NCBI GenBank assembly: GCA_964519885.1
Contig: CAZFLX010000013.1
Location: forward strand, 1 to 64,000
Reading direction: 5' to 3'
Length of the DNA: 64,000 nt
From: GCA-002282575 sp964519885
GTDB lineage: Bacteria; Pseudomonadota; Gammaproteobacteria; Thiomicrospirales; Thiomicrospiraceae
Of this stretch, positions 25,993 to 33,959 are shown piece after piece. Positions within the stretch are counted from its first letter, which is position 1. Each line of letters begins with the position of its first letter. The notes beneath the pieces were generated by a model. The model was not told where the DNA came from, ran no database searches, and worked only from the letters and a program-made list of their open reading frames with translations. The position numbers and the translations under genes were made by a program.

Positions 25993-28002
25993 TTAGGCAT
26001 ATTGATCGACCAAATTATCGCTTGATCGCGCCACATTCATGGTAACTAAATGGTTAGCGGCATCTTCAGTCAAGTCTGAAGCGCCCGAATAACTTGAATC
26101 CGCCTGTTGCTGCTGTTGAGAACTTTCTTGATAACCCGAATCGACCTGAGCGGATGCTAACTCAATACCCTCTGCCGCTAAAAGTTCTTTCAATCTAGGT
26201 AGTGCATTTTCTAACATATCGCGCGTCAAGCCGTGTTGAGCCGATAACGAAATATGCGCTTTACGTTGTTCATCAAGTCGTAAACTGATTTTCATCGGCC
26301 CTAAATCCAATGGATCGATTCTCACTTCCAGTTCATCCATTGACTGATTTACCATGACTTGTACACGTTGAGCCATATCTTGCGTCCATTGAGGTTGACG
26401 CAGGCTCAGTGGCGTTGCCAAGATAGCGGGTGCTGAAGGTTGATTCATACTCAAAGGAGATGTCAATGAAAACCCATCAACATCTTGAATTGTCTCTTCC
26501 GACAACGAGGCCTCATCCATAAGCAGCGTCAGCATTTCAGCATCGGATGATTGTTGTTGCTGACGTTCTGACATAGCGCCATCTGAATGCCGGTCTAAAC
26601 TCATCGTCATCGCAGAAGCCACGGTATTGAGCACTTGACTCGACGGTGACTGCGCATCGCTGTTGCCTGACGTCGCTTGATAAGTCATATTTTTAGCTAA
26701 ACTCATTACAGGCGTACTAGCAAAAACGACCGCTTTACTATCCCCTAATAGTGGCGTAACACTGTCCAACTGCAGTGATTTAACCAATGCGCCGGTTTGT
26801 TGCGATAACTCTGTGTTTGTCAACTGTTGTGATGCCACTACAGGTGTCGCTACAGGTGTCGCTACGGGTGTCGCTACAGGTGTCGCTACAGGTGTCGCTA
26901 CGGATGTCGCTACGGATGTCGCTACGGGTGTCGCTACGGGTGGCAATAATGAGCTTCCAGAAGCAGGTAAACCGGTATTTTCAGACACGAGGGAATTAGG
27001 TTGAGATACCACTACTTGATTATTATTCACGACAGAAGAAGTCGCTGATAAAGTTGACCTAGCTAAAAAAGCCATATTATTCATACCACCAGAAACAGCA
27101 TTTGACACTTTCGAATCAATGAGCTGTTGTTGACCATTAGCAGTTAAATTCCGCTGTGATTCGTCAACCGAGTAACCTAGTAACGCATTGGATCTATTCT
27201 GTTGCTCGTTTAAGGCTAATGGTTGAACGACACCATTAGATGTTGTTTGTGCTACAACAGCAGATGATGCTGGGTTTGAAAGTGAAGGTGCTAACTTTTC
27301 TGTCGATAACAAATTAGCCCTAACCGCATTATCGCGCTCGGTGGCAGGAATGCTTGCATTGGATATCTGGGAATCAACTGCCACTCCCGCTACCGACAAG
27401 TTAGACGACGACTTATTCATGCCGTTAACTGCAATCGAAGCTGAGGCATCTTCCGACAAAGCAACCACGTGATCACTTTTAGTTATGCTACTAACTAATT
27501 GATTAGTCATTAATTGTGAAGTATTTACTAAGTCCGATTCAACCATTTCTTGTTCTGTCGTAATGCTGTTTGACTGATCCATCCCAATAGGAGCAGTTGA
27601 ATTCTTTGCAGAAGGGCTTAACATCGGGTCATTAAGGCTAGCATCCTTCGTTGAAGTTGCCACAATATTGCTAGAAATCTGATTATTGACAAGGTTTTGT
27701 GGTGTTGGTGCTTCAATATTAGCTGTTTTGAACGCTAACAACGAAGACTCTTCTAATGTGGACAATAAACTTTCTGGAGATGGCTGAGCAGGTGATGTTT
27801 CAGGTAACGCGTTAGACTCAAATTGGGTTAAGGTTAATGACGGAGAAGACATAGCTGTCATGGATGCTGGAAGATTAAAATCTCCCATCAATTGATCAAA
27901 TTCGGCAACTTCTACCGATGTGGGTTCCAAGAATGGCAACAAAACCCCAGAACTACTGGGATTAGCACTAATCACCGGAGAAATATTGGCTGGAATCATG
28001 AT
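25993..28002 (-). CDS. fliK: Flagellar hook-length control protein FliK with internal tandem repeat
   Basis: The molecular ruler that sets hook length and triggers the FlhB switch. The 669-aa protein is long, with a Ser/Asn/Ala/Val-rich disordered N-terminal two thirds. The C-terminal Flg_hook domain holds QSMDELEVRIDPLDLGPMKI and LRLDEQRKAHISL. Around residues 353-388 it contains eight VAT[P/S] units encoded by a 12-bp tandem repeat. The ATG at 28002 has TGAGG 6 bases upstream. A sigma-54 promoter in the fliJ-fliK gap should drive it and possibly the genes downstream. A second, divergent FliK-like gene lies at 7397. Confidence 0.92.
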   Translation of the reverse strand: MMIPANISPVISANPSSSGVLLPFLEPTSVEVAEFDQLMGDFNLPASMTAMSSPSLTLTQFESNALPETSPAQPSPESLLSTLEESSLLAFKTANIEAPTPQNLVNNQISSNIVATSTKDASLNDPMLSPSAKNSTAPIGMDQSNSITTEQEMVESDLVNTSQLMTNQLVSSITKSDHVVALSEDASASIAVNGMNKSSSNLSVAGVAVDSQISNASIPATERDNAVRANLLSTEKLAPSLSNPASSAVVAQTTSNGVVQPLALNEQQNRSNALLGYSVDESQRNLTANGQQQLIDSKVSNAVSGGMNNMAFLARSTLSATSSVVNNNQVVVSQPNSLVSENTGLPASGSSLLPPVATPVATSVATSVATPVATPVATPVATPVATPVVASQQLTNTELSQQTGALVKSLQLDSVTPLLGDSKAVVFASTPVMSLAKNMTYQATSGNSDAQSPSSQVLNTVASAMTMSLDRHSDGAMSERQQQQSSDAEMLTLLMDEASLSEETIQDVDGFSLTSPLSMNQPSAPAILATPLSLRQPQWTQDMAQRVQVMVNQSMDELEVRIDPLDLGPMKISLRLDEQRKAHISLSAQHGLTRDMLENALPRLKELLAAEGIELASAQVDSGYQESSQQQQQADSSYSGASDLTEDAANHLVTMNVARSSDNLVDQYA
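26839..26946 (-). repeat. In-frame 12-bp minisatellite inside fliK
   Basis: Eight full copies of a 12-base unit (plus strand TACAGGTGTCGC, with variants TACGGG and TACGGA) and a partial ninth lie head to tail. Each encodes four residues, VATP or VATS. Because the unit is a multiple of three, copy-number change lengthens or shortens FliK without breaking the frame. Confidence 0.95.
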
Positions 28003-28038
28003 GCGCCTCAACAAAAAAACATTACCTTGCCCAACTCA

Positions 28039-28056
28039 AAGCAATTAATGCGCCAA
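28039..28056 (-). promoter_or_regulatory. Sigma-54 promoter upstream of fliK
   Basis: The minus strand reads TTGGCGCATTAATTGCTTT, with GG and GC exactly 10 bases apart as in the -24/-12 consensus TGGCAC-N5-TTGC. The predicted start site is about 27 bases before the fliK ATG, with a good ribosome-binding site between. It lies just after the fliJ stop. Confidence 0.75.
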
Positions 28057-28059
28057 GTT

Positions 28060-28497
28060 TTAGTGTTCTCTCTGCTGCGCTGCAAACTTAACTTGATTCA
28101 ATGCATCTGAAGCTTGTTGTTCTCGTTTTTCTATCGCTTGTTGTTGCAGTTTTTTACGTTCGTCAATTAATTTTTCGATGGCTTTCGCTTGCAAATGCGC
28201 TTCCATCCAAACTTTCTTAGCATCAACCAGTTGCTGCTCTGCCTGACTAATTTTTTCATATTGACCGATAACTGCCGTTTGCACCTGGCTTAGATACGCT
28301 ACCAATAGTTGTCGCTGCTGAATGCCAATCAAACCCTCTGAAGCCAATTGTTTTTGATAATCCAGCGCATAGTCTTCAAGGGCTGTGGCCTGCTGTTTTA
28401 AGAGCTGTAATTGCTGCTCAACCTGCTGCATACGCTGACTAGCTTTATCTAAAGCTTGTTGGCGCAACTGTAATACCAACTCAAGTTGTTCAGTCAT
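28060..28497 (-). CDS. fliJ: Flagellar export chaperone/stalk protein FliJ
   Basis: The 145-aa coiled-coil component of the FliH-FliI-FliJ export ATPase, rich in Gln, Glu and Lys throughout (LELVLQLRQQALDKASQRMQQVEQQLQ). It includes LIGIQQRQLLVAYLSQVQTAV, typical of FliJ. Length is normal. It is encoded 19 bases after fliI and followed by the sigma-54 promoter of fliK, so it is probably the last gene of the fliE-fliJ transcript. Confidence 0.9.
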   Translation of the reverse strand: MTEQLELVLQLRQQALDKASQRMQQVEQQLQLLKQQATALEDYALDYQKQLASEGLIGIQQRQLLVAYLSQVQTAVIGQYEKISQAEQQLVDAKKVWMEAHLQAKAIEKLIDERKKLQQQAIEKREQQASDALNQVKFAAQQREH

Positions 28498-28516
28498 TTA
28501 AATGATTCGCAACCGC

Positions 28517-29866
28517 TTAACGCTTAAACACTTGGATCATGTCCATCAGACTTTGTTCCATGGCAACCGACTCATGAGGCTTTTGCGATAAAAATTGTTG
28601 TAAGGCAGGTTGTAAAGTAATGGCTTCATCAATTTGTGGATTGGTGCCGCGCGTGTAAGCACCGACATTAATTAAATCTTGATTTTGTTGATAAAGCGCC
28701 ATAATACGTTTAATTCTCAATGCTAAATCCATTTGCTCATTAGAAACCACCTCTTTCATCACACGACTGATAGACGCTTCAATATCAATCGCTGGATAAC
28801 GTCCTGACTCAGAAATGCGACGCGATAGCACAAAGTGACCATCCAATACGCCCCTTGCTGCGTCGGCAACCGGATCATTTTGGTCATCACCTTCGGTTAA
28901 TACTGTGTAAAAAGCAGTAATAGAGCCCTTACCTGGCTCACCATTACCAGCCCGCTCAATCAATTGAGGAATACGGGCGAAAACCGACGGTGGATAACCC
29001 TTACTCGCTGGCGGCTCACCCACCGCTAAGGCAATTTCACGCTGTGCTTGCGCGTATCGGGTTAAAGAGTCCATCAGCAACAATACATTCAAACCCTGAT
29101 CACGAAAGAACTCCGCAATGGCTGTTGCTCTAAGCGCACCATGCAGACGTCGTAAAGGAGGATCATCGGCCGGGGCAGCAACCACCACAGAGCGTGCCAA
29201 GCCTTCTTCTCCTAAAATTTGACGAATAAACTCGTTAACTTCACGTCCACGTTCACCTACTAAACCCACGACGACCACATCGGCTTTGGTGTATTTGGCC
29301 ATCATGCCCAACAATATCGATTTACCCACCCCCGTTCCAGCGAATAAACCCAAACGCTGGCCACGACCCACGGTTAATAAACTATTAATCGCTCGCACAC
29401 CCACATCTAGGGAAAAAGCAATCGGGTCGCGATTCAACGGATTGATACGCCGCCCATGAAGTGGTACGGAATGAATCAAGTTAGGCAAGGGTTTAGAGTC
29501 TAATGGCTGACCCGATCCGTCGACCACACGCCCTAACAACTCAAATCCCACTTCAACTTGCGCTTCATGCTGCATGGGCGTCACCCGTGCATTGGGTGCT
29601 AACCCTTGAATTTCAGCAACCGGCATTAAATATAGCTTGTCTCGATGGAATCCCACTACCTCGGCCTCACTCTGCTGACGACCTTGAGTAATGCGACAAC
29701 GAGACCCTAAAGAGGCAAACAATCCTTCTGCTTCCAAGGTTAGACCGACCATACGAGTCAGACGACCTGAAACTGGTAAAGGGAGCTCCTCGGGAAGGTG
29801 CGAAACAATTTGATGGAGTTGTTGATGCCAGCGCTTTAGACGTTGCTCTGTGTGTAACGCGTTCAT
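28517..29866 (-). CDS. fliI: Flagellum-specific ATPase FliI
   Basis: The hexameric ATPase that energises flagellar protein export, 449 aa. It has an N-terminal beta-barrel, Walker A LGLFAGTGVGKSILLGM near residue 170, VGLVGERGREVNEF, Walker B LLLMDSLTRYAQAQREIALA, and SITAFYTVLTEGDDQNDPVAD, all diagnostic of the FliI/YscN family. Its ATG overlaps the fliH stop (ATGA), and fliJ follows. Confidence 0.97.
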   Translation of the reverse strand: MNALHTEQRLKRWHQQLHQIVSHLPEELPLPVSGRLTRMVGLTLEAEGLFASLGSRCRITQGRQQSEAEVVGFHRDKLYLMPVAEIQGLAPNARVTPMQHEAQVEVGFELLGRVVDGSGQPLDSKPLPNLIHSVPLHGRRINPLNRDPIAFSLDVGVRAINSLLTVGRGQRLGLFAGTGVGKSILLGMMAKYTKADVVVVGLVGERGREVNEFIRQILGEEGLARSVVVAAPADDPPLRRLHGALRATAIAEFFRDQGLNVLLLMDSLTRYAQAQREIALAVGEPPASKGYPPSVFARIPQLIERAGNGEPGKGSITAFYTVLTEGDDQNDPVADAARGVLDGHFVLSRRISESGRYPAIDIEASISRVMKEVVSNEQMDLALRIKRIMALYQQNQDLINVGAYTRGTNPQIDEAITLQPALQQFLSQKPHESVAMEQSLMDMIQVFKR

Positions 29867-30675
29867 GACAAATCAGATGCTAGCGCAACGTCAGAATTGA
29901 ATAGTTCATGAATCGCCAATTCAAGCAGTTTTTCAGTTTGTGTCTTCCAGGAAAAGCACAACTCACTGTGACCAGATTTAATGACGCACTCGCCTTCAGC
30001 TAAGTCATGATCAGCATGCAACTCTACACGACCGTCACGAGAGAGCAAAACAGGATCTAATCGAGCGACATCATCAGGGTGCACTTTAATGTGCAAGGGG
30101 TAAACAATCTGCGGTAACTGACCTATCACCCGTTCAACCAAAACTTGCACTCTTTCAGGCTGAAGACTCAAGGCATCCATGGCAACCCGTTGCGCTAATT
30201 GAGTGGTCAGCCATAGCATATCTTGCAGCAAACTGTCTTCAACTTCAGATAAGGACTGAGTAACACCCTTTAACAGCAATTCTGTTTTTTGCTGTGTTTC
30301 ACTAACCCAATCCGCTTTCACCTGTTCAAAAACTTGTTGCTCAGCCGAAGCTTCTGCTTCGGCAACAGCTCGAGCCTCAGCATATCCTTGCTCATAACCT
30401 TTTTCATAACCAGCAGCTCGACCTTCTGCAAAACCTGCTTCACGTGCTGCTTTTAGCTCAGCTTCTTTAATCACCGCCAGGGCTTCAGCCACCTCAGCTT
30501 TGGCACTGGCTAATGCCGTCTCAAAGGCCCGTCGAGATTCTTGCAGCATGGCTGCTTGCAAGTCTGGTGCAGTCCAAGTCTCACTTTGTGAAGCGAGCTG
30601 GTTCGCCCGAATTAAAGGAGTGATTTTTACCGCTGACTGAGTGCCATTGTCGGCTCGAAATTGCGCATCAGACAT
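29863..30675 (-). CDS. fliH: Flagellar export ATPase regulator FliH
   Basis: Links the FliI ATPase to the C-ring and limits its activity, 270 aa. It has a long Ala/Glu/Gln helix containing glycine-spaced repeats (AGFAEGRAAGYEKGYEQGYAE, about residues 80-100), the GxxxG-type segment of FliH. The C-terminal domain has VERVIGQLPQIVYPLHIKVHPDD and LAEGECVIKSG. It starts 7 bases after fliG and overlaps fliI by 4. Confidence 0.94.
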   Translation of the reverse strand: MSDAQFRADNGTQSAVKITPLIRANQLASQSETWTAPDLQAAMLQESRRAFETALASAKAEVAEALAVIKEAELKAAREAGFAEGRAAGYEKGYEQGYAEARAVAEAEASAEQQVFEQVKADWVSETQQKTELLLKGVTQSLSEVEDSLLQDMLWLTTQLAQRVAMDALSLQPERVQVLVERVIGQLPQIVYPLHIKVHPDDVARLDPVLLSRDGRVELHADHDLAEGECVIKSGHSELCFSWKTQTEKLLELAIHELFNSDVALASDLS

Positions 30676-30682
30676 GACTGAA

Positions 30683-31714
30683 TTAACCTACCATGTCTTC
30701 ACCGCCGCCTGGCATGAGCAGTTTACCTTCATTGGCCAATCGACGAACCGTGGTGATAATTTGACGCTGTGCACCTTCCACATCACTCAGTTTGACGGGG
30801 CCTGAAGTGGCTAAATCATCTTGCAAAATGGCCGCCTGACGTTTAGACATATTGTCCAAAAAGTGCGACTGCATTTTCTTCTCTGCCCCTTTCAATGCCA
30901 ATAACAACACATCGGCTGGAATTTCTGCCAGCACCGTTTGAATACCACGACCGTCAATATCAATAATGTTGTCAAAGGTAAACATATTATCTTGAATGGC
31001 TTGAGAAATATCCGTGTGTTCAATGGCAATTTCATCCAGAATTTTGCCATCACTGCCACCGCCAACCAAGTTAAGAATTTCGGCTGCACGCTTAACGCCA
31101 CCAATGGTTGCCATTTTCCCACCACTGGAGTCAGAAGCTTGATTTTCGAAAATTGAATTAAGGTCAAATAGTGCTTGAGGTTGAATGGTGTTCAAGGTAG
31201 CAATACGATAAATCACTTCTGATCGAAAACGTTCTGGAATACCTTGTAACACAATCGCAGCTTGATCGGGATCAAAATAGGACAAAACAATGGCCATCAC
31301 TTGGGGATGTTCATTTTTTAGCATATTAGCAACAGCGCCCGGGTGCATCCACTTGAGTGTTTCCAGCCCTTTCAACTGATCCGACAACATGGACACATCT
31401 AATACATGGCTACTATTACCACCCAGCGCATCCATCAACAGACCTTGAGCATAACTGGTCGGATCGACCCCCAAAGCATCTTTACCAAACTCACGTGCAT
31501 AAAGTTTTAAAATGGCATCGACTTGCTGACGGTTCACGTGTGGCAAGCTGGTCATGGCACTACCAATGGCCTGAATTTCACGTGGATTGAGTTGTTGCAA
31601 CAACTTAGAAGCACTTTCTTTACCCAATGCCATCATCAGAACTGCAACGCGCTGCGTTGAATTCAATTCTGAAAGATCAACACCGCTGATGTCATCATCA
31701 AGTTGTACTGCCAT
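30683..31714 (-). CDS. fliG: Flagellar motor switch protein FliG
   Basis: The C-ring subunit that contacts the MS ring and the stator, 343 aa. The N-terminal domain has STQRVAVLMMALGKESASKLLQQL, the middle domain has the EHPQ motif (LKNEHPQVMAIVLSYF), and the torque helix carries charged residues around FDNIIDIDGRGIQTVLAEI. The C-terminus reads LANEGKLLMPGGGEDMV. It lies 9 bases after fliF. Confidence 0.97.
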   Translation of the reverse strand: MAVQLDDDISGVDLSELNSTQRVAVLMMALGKESASKLLQQLNPREIQAIGSAMTSLPHVNRQQVDAILKLYAREFGKDALGVDPTSYAQGLLMDALGGNSSHVLDVSMLSDQLKGLETLKWMHPGAVANMLKNEHPQVMAIVLSYFDPDQAAIVLQGIPERFRSEVIYRIATLNTIQPQALFDLNSIFENQASDSSGGKMATIGGVKRAAEILNLVGGGSDGKILDEIAIEHTDISQAIQDNMFTFDNIIDIDGRGIQTVLAEIPADVLLLALKGAEKKMQSHFLDNMSKRQAAILQDDLATSGPVKLSDVEGAQRQIITTVRRLANEGKLLMPGGGEDMVG

Positions 31715-31723
31715 TTGTGCTTT

Positions 31724-33436
31724 CTATCCCTTTTCCGCCATCCACTCTCGTAACACTTTAGCCGCCACTTTAGGGTCCGACTCGATTTGTGTACGAATAT
31801 TAGCCACTAAATCGATATCTTCTTTTTCTAACTCGGACAGCTGTTCTTGTTGCTGTTCATCCAGCGCATTCAAAGTTCCTGCAATAGCTGCATCTCCCCC
31901 AGCCAATTTAGCATTTTGCTCCTGCTGCTTTAAAGCGAATTGTGCGGCTTCTTCCTCATCTTCATCCGGCAAGGCTTCTGCCTGTTTCTCTTTCACTTTG
32001 ACACCCGTCAAATCACGCAGCAAAGGACGTAAAACACCAAAAATGATCAGCAATACAGCCAGGCCACCAGCAACTTGTTTAATCAAATCCCAAAACCAAG
32101 CTTGCTGCCAAATGGGTAAACTCACATCTTCTTCCGCTTCATTTTGGAAAGAAATATTCACCAAGCTGATGTTATCGCCCCGTGCTTCATCAACACCCAC
32201 GGCATCACGCACCAGATTTTTGAAACGTGCCAACTCCTCATCGGTTAATGGGGTGCGCTGCAAAGCCCCTTCTTCATTGGCCTTAACACGGTCATCAACA
32301 ACCACGGCGACCGAGAGACGCTTTAAGCTGCCCACCTGAGATTGCAAATGGGTAATGGTGCGATCAATTTCATAGTTTCGAGTGATTTTCTCACTTTGTA
32401 AGTCTTTCGCCAAGCCACCATTTTTATCCTTCCCTGGATAATCTTGTTCAGGCGCAATACCTGCCTGAGGGGGTTGATTGGTTAAGGCGCCAGGAATGCC
32501 TTCGGGACCAACAGCCTTGTTGCGCTCACGAATTTCTTGTGAACTGCGTACTGCCTCAGGATCAGGATTAAAGTTTTCACGCGTTTGCTCTTGGACAGTG
32601 AAATCTACTTCGGCAGTCACTTGCGCCCTAACCCCTTTGCTACCGACCAAAGGCGAAAGTAGGTCTTGAATGCGTGCAGCGAGTGTTTGCTCAATGTTTC
32701 GCGTGTATTCAAGCTGTTTCAAACTCATGTTCATGCCTAGGTTAGGCGTTTGCTGCGACAACAGATTACCACTTTGATCAACCACTGAAACACTAGCCGC
32801 TTTCATATTCGGCACACTCGAAGCGACTAAATGCATGATGGCATTAACTTGTGCTTCTGAAAGGCTACCATGTAAATTCACCACCACCGAAGCGGTGGTT
32901 TCTTGTTCTTTACGCACAAAAACAGTACGTTTAGGAATAGCTAAATGAACTCGTGCAGACTTTACGGCGGCAATGGCAGCGATAGATTGCGCCAACTCAC
33001 CTTCTAACGCACGGATGTATTGAATATTTTCTTTGAACTGACTAACACCAAACCCTTGATCTTTATCAAGAATTTGATAACCCGTTTCTGCAGATTTAGG
33101 TAGACCCTCTGCCGCTAATTTGAGTCTTAATTCATGAACACGAGCTGCCGGAACCGTTAAACTGCCCGAGTTGGTGTCGTATTGATAAGGGATTTGCTGT
33201 GCTTCTAGGGCTTTAACAATATCTGCCGCTTGTCTGGTATCCAGCCCGCCAAAAAGTAACGCGTAGCTGGGCGCTTGAGACCAGAGTACTAGCGCTACAC
33301 CAATAGCAATCGTTGCCGCCAAGGCAATAATTAAACTGACCTGTTTAATTACTGGCATGGCGCTCAAGTTTTGGTAGAGCACCGATGCGCCTGTCGGCGC
33401 TGTTGCTGCATTGGCAGTGGGTTGAAGTTCAGCCAT
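31724..33436 (-). CDS. fliF: Flagellar MS-ring protein FliF
   Basis: Forms the MS ring, 570 aa. Two membrane helices flank the periplasmic ring-building motifs: VSLIIALAATIAIGVALVLW near residue 40, and WFWDLIKQVAGGLAVLLIIF near 450. In between are YALLFGGLDTRQAADIVKALE, ARVHLAIPKRTVFVRKEQ and ASVVVNLHGSLSEAQVNAI. The C-terminal tail (LEKEDIDLVANIRTQIESDPK) binds FliG. It is separated from fliE by 112 bases containing a hairpin, so its dosage may differ from that of FliE. Confidence 0.97.
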   Translation of the reverse strand: MAELQPTANAATAPTGASVLYQNLSAMPVIKQVSLIIALAATIAIGVALVLWSQAPSYALLFGGLDTRQAADIVKALEAQQIPYQYDTNSGSLTVPAARVHELRLKLAAEGLPKSAETGYQILDKDQGFGVSQFKENIQYIRALEGELAQSIAAIAAVKSARVHLAIPKRTVFVRKEQETTASVVVNLHGSLSEAQVNAIMHLVASSVPNMKAASVSVVDQSGNLLSQQTPNLGMNMSLKQLEYTRNIEQTLAARIQDLLSPLVGSKGVRAQVTAEVDFTVQEQTRENFNPDPEAVRSSQEIRERNKAVGPEGIPGALTNQPPQAGIAPEQDYPGKDKNGGLAKDLQSEKITRNYEIDRTITHLQSQVGSLKRLSVAVVVDDRVKANEEGALQRTPLTDEELARFKNLVRDAVGVDEARGDNISLVNISFQNEAEEDVSLPIWQQAWFWDLIKQVAGGLAVLLIIFGVLRPLLRDLTGVKVKEKQAEALPDEDEEEAAQFALKQQEQNAKLAGGDAAIAGTLNALDEQQQEQLSELEKEDIDLVANIRTQIESDPKVAAKVLREWMAEKG

Positions 33437-33512
33437 AATTCTCTAGTATGTTTTTATCGCGCTGTATAAATTCGCATGATCGAGACTGATTGTATCAAGT
33501 TTAGGCAGGAAA

Positions 33513-33529
33513 GCGGCAAGCTTTGCCGC
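33513..33529 (-). terminator. Hairpin between fliE and fliF
   Basis: A perfect 7-bp stem GCGGCAA/TTGCCGC with a 3-base loop lies 20 bases after the fliE stop. On the minus strand it is followed only by TTTCC, a weak tail, so it may be a leaky terminator or a stabilising 3' structure for fliE mRNA rather than a full stop. Confidence 0.45.
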
Positions 33530-33548
33530 ATTAGCCACAAAAAAATCG

Positions 33549-33911
33549 TCAAATAGGCATACTCATCACGTCTTTATAGGCTTCGACCAGTTTATTACGC
33601 ACCTGACTCATGGCTTGAAACGCCAATGAAGCCTTCTGCGCTTGAATCATCACTTCAGACAATTCGACATTTGGATCACCCATTTCTAACTGATCTTCCA
33701 TCTTACTGGCCAGTTGCTTTTGATCATTAACACCTTCAATGGCCTTACGCATTAAACTGGCAAAATCGGTACTGGCACCCGAAGCATCTGCCAGGCTTTC
33801 ATTGCCTGCAATGTCTTGTGCGGGTTGAATACCGTTATTGCCACCAAGTTGCGCTTGCTGTGCTACGGCACGCATTTCCATCAACAAACGCTGTGTGTCT
33901 ATCGCACTCAT
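33549..33911 (-). CDS. fliE: Flagellar hook-basal body junction protein FliE
   Basis: The adapter between the MS ring and the rod, 120 aa, slightly longer than the usual 100-110. The C-terminal half is canonical: DFASLMRKAIEGVNDQKQLASKME, DPNVELSEVMIQAQKASLAFQAMSQVRNKLVEAYKDVMSMPI. GAGAGGG precedes the ATG. It is the first gene after a strong sigma-54 promoter and so is predicted to head the fliEFGHIJ transcript, activated by FlrC or FlrA. Confidence 0.95.
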   Translation of the reverse strand: MSAIDTQRLLMEMRAVAQQAQLGGNNGIQPAQDIAGNESLADASGASTDFASLMRKAIEGVNDQKQLASKMEDQLEMGDPNVELSEVMIQAQKASLAFQAMSQVRNKLVEAYKDVMSMPI

Positions 33912-33942
33912 CTTGTCGCCCTCTCATTCACTTGCAACAAAT

Positions 33943-33959
33943 AAGCAAACTTTGTGCCG
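33943..33959 (-). promoter_or_regulatory. Sigma-54 promoter upstream of fliE
   Basis: The minus strand reads CGGCACAAAGTTTGCTT, with GGCAC and TTGC spaced so that GG and GC are exactly 10 bases apart. The start site would fall about 22 bases before the fliE ATG. The promoter abuts the flrC stop codon. Two AAA+ sigma-54 activators (FlrC, FlrA) are encoded immediately upstream. Confidence 0.8.

Noticed and set aside
26839..26946. CRISPR-like regularly repeated block
   Set aside because: The 12-base units are contiguous without spacers and encode VATP/VATS in frame within fliK, so this is a coding minisatellite.
33477..33503. Sigma-28-like promoter before fliF (TAAACTTG-N11-CTCGATCA on the minus strand)
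   Set aside because: Only 11 of 16 positions match, and fliF is expected to be an early structural gene expressed with fliE.
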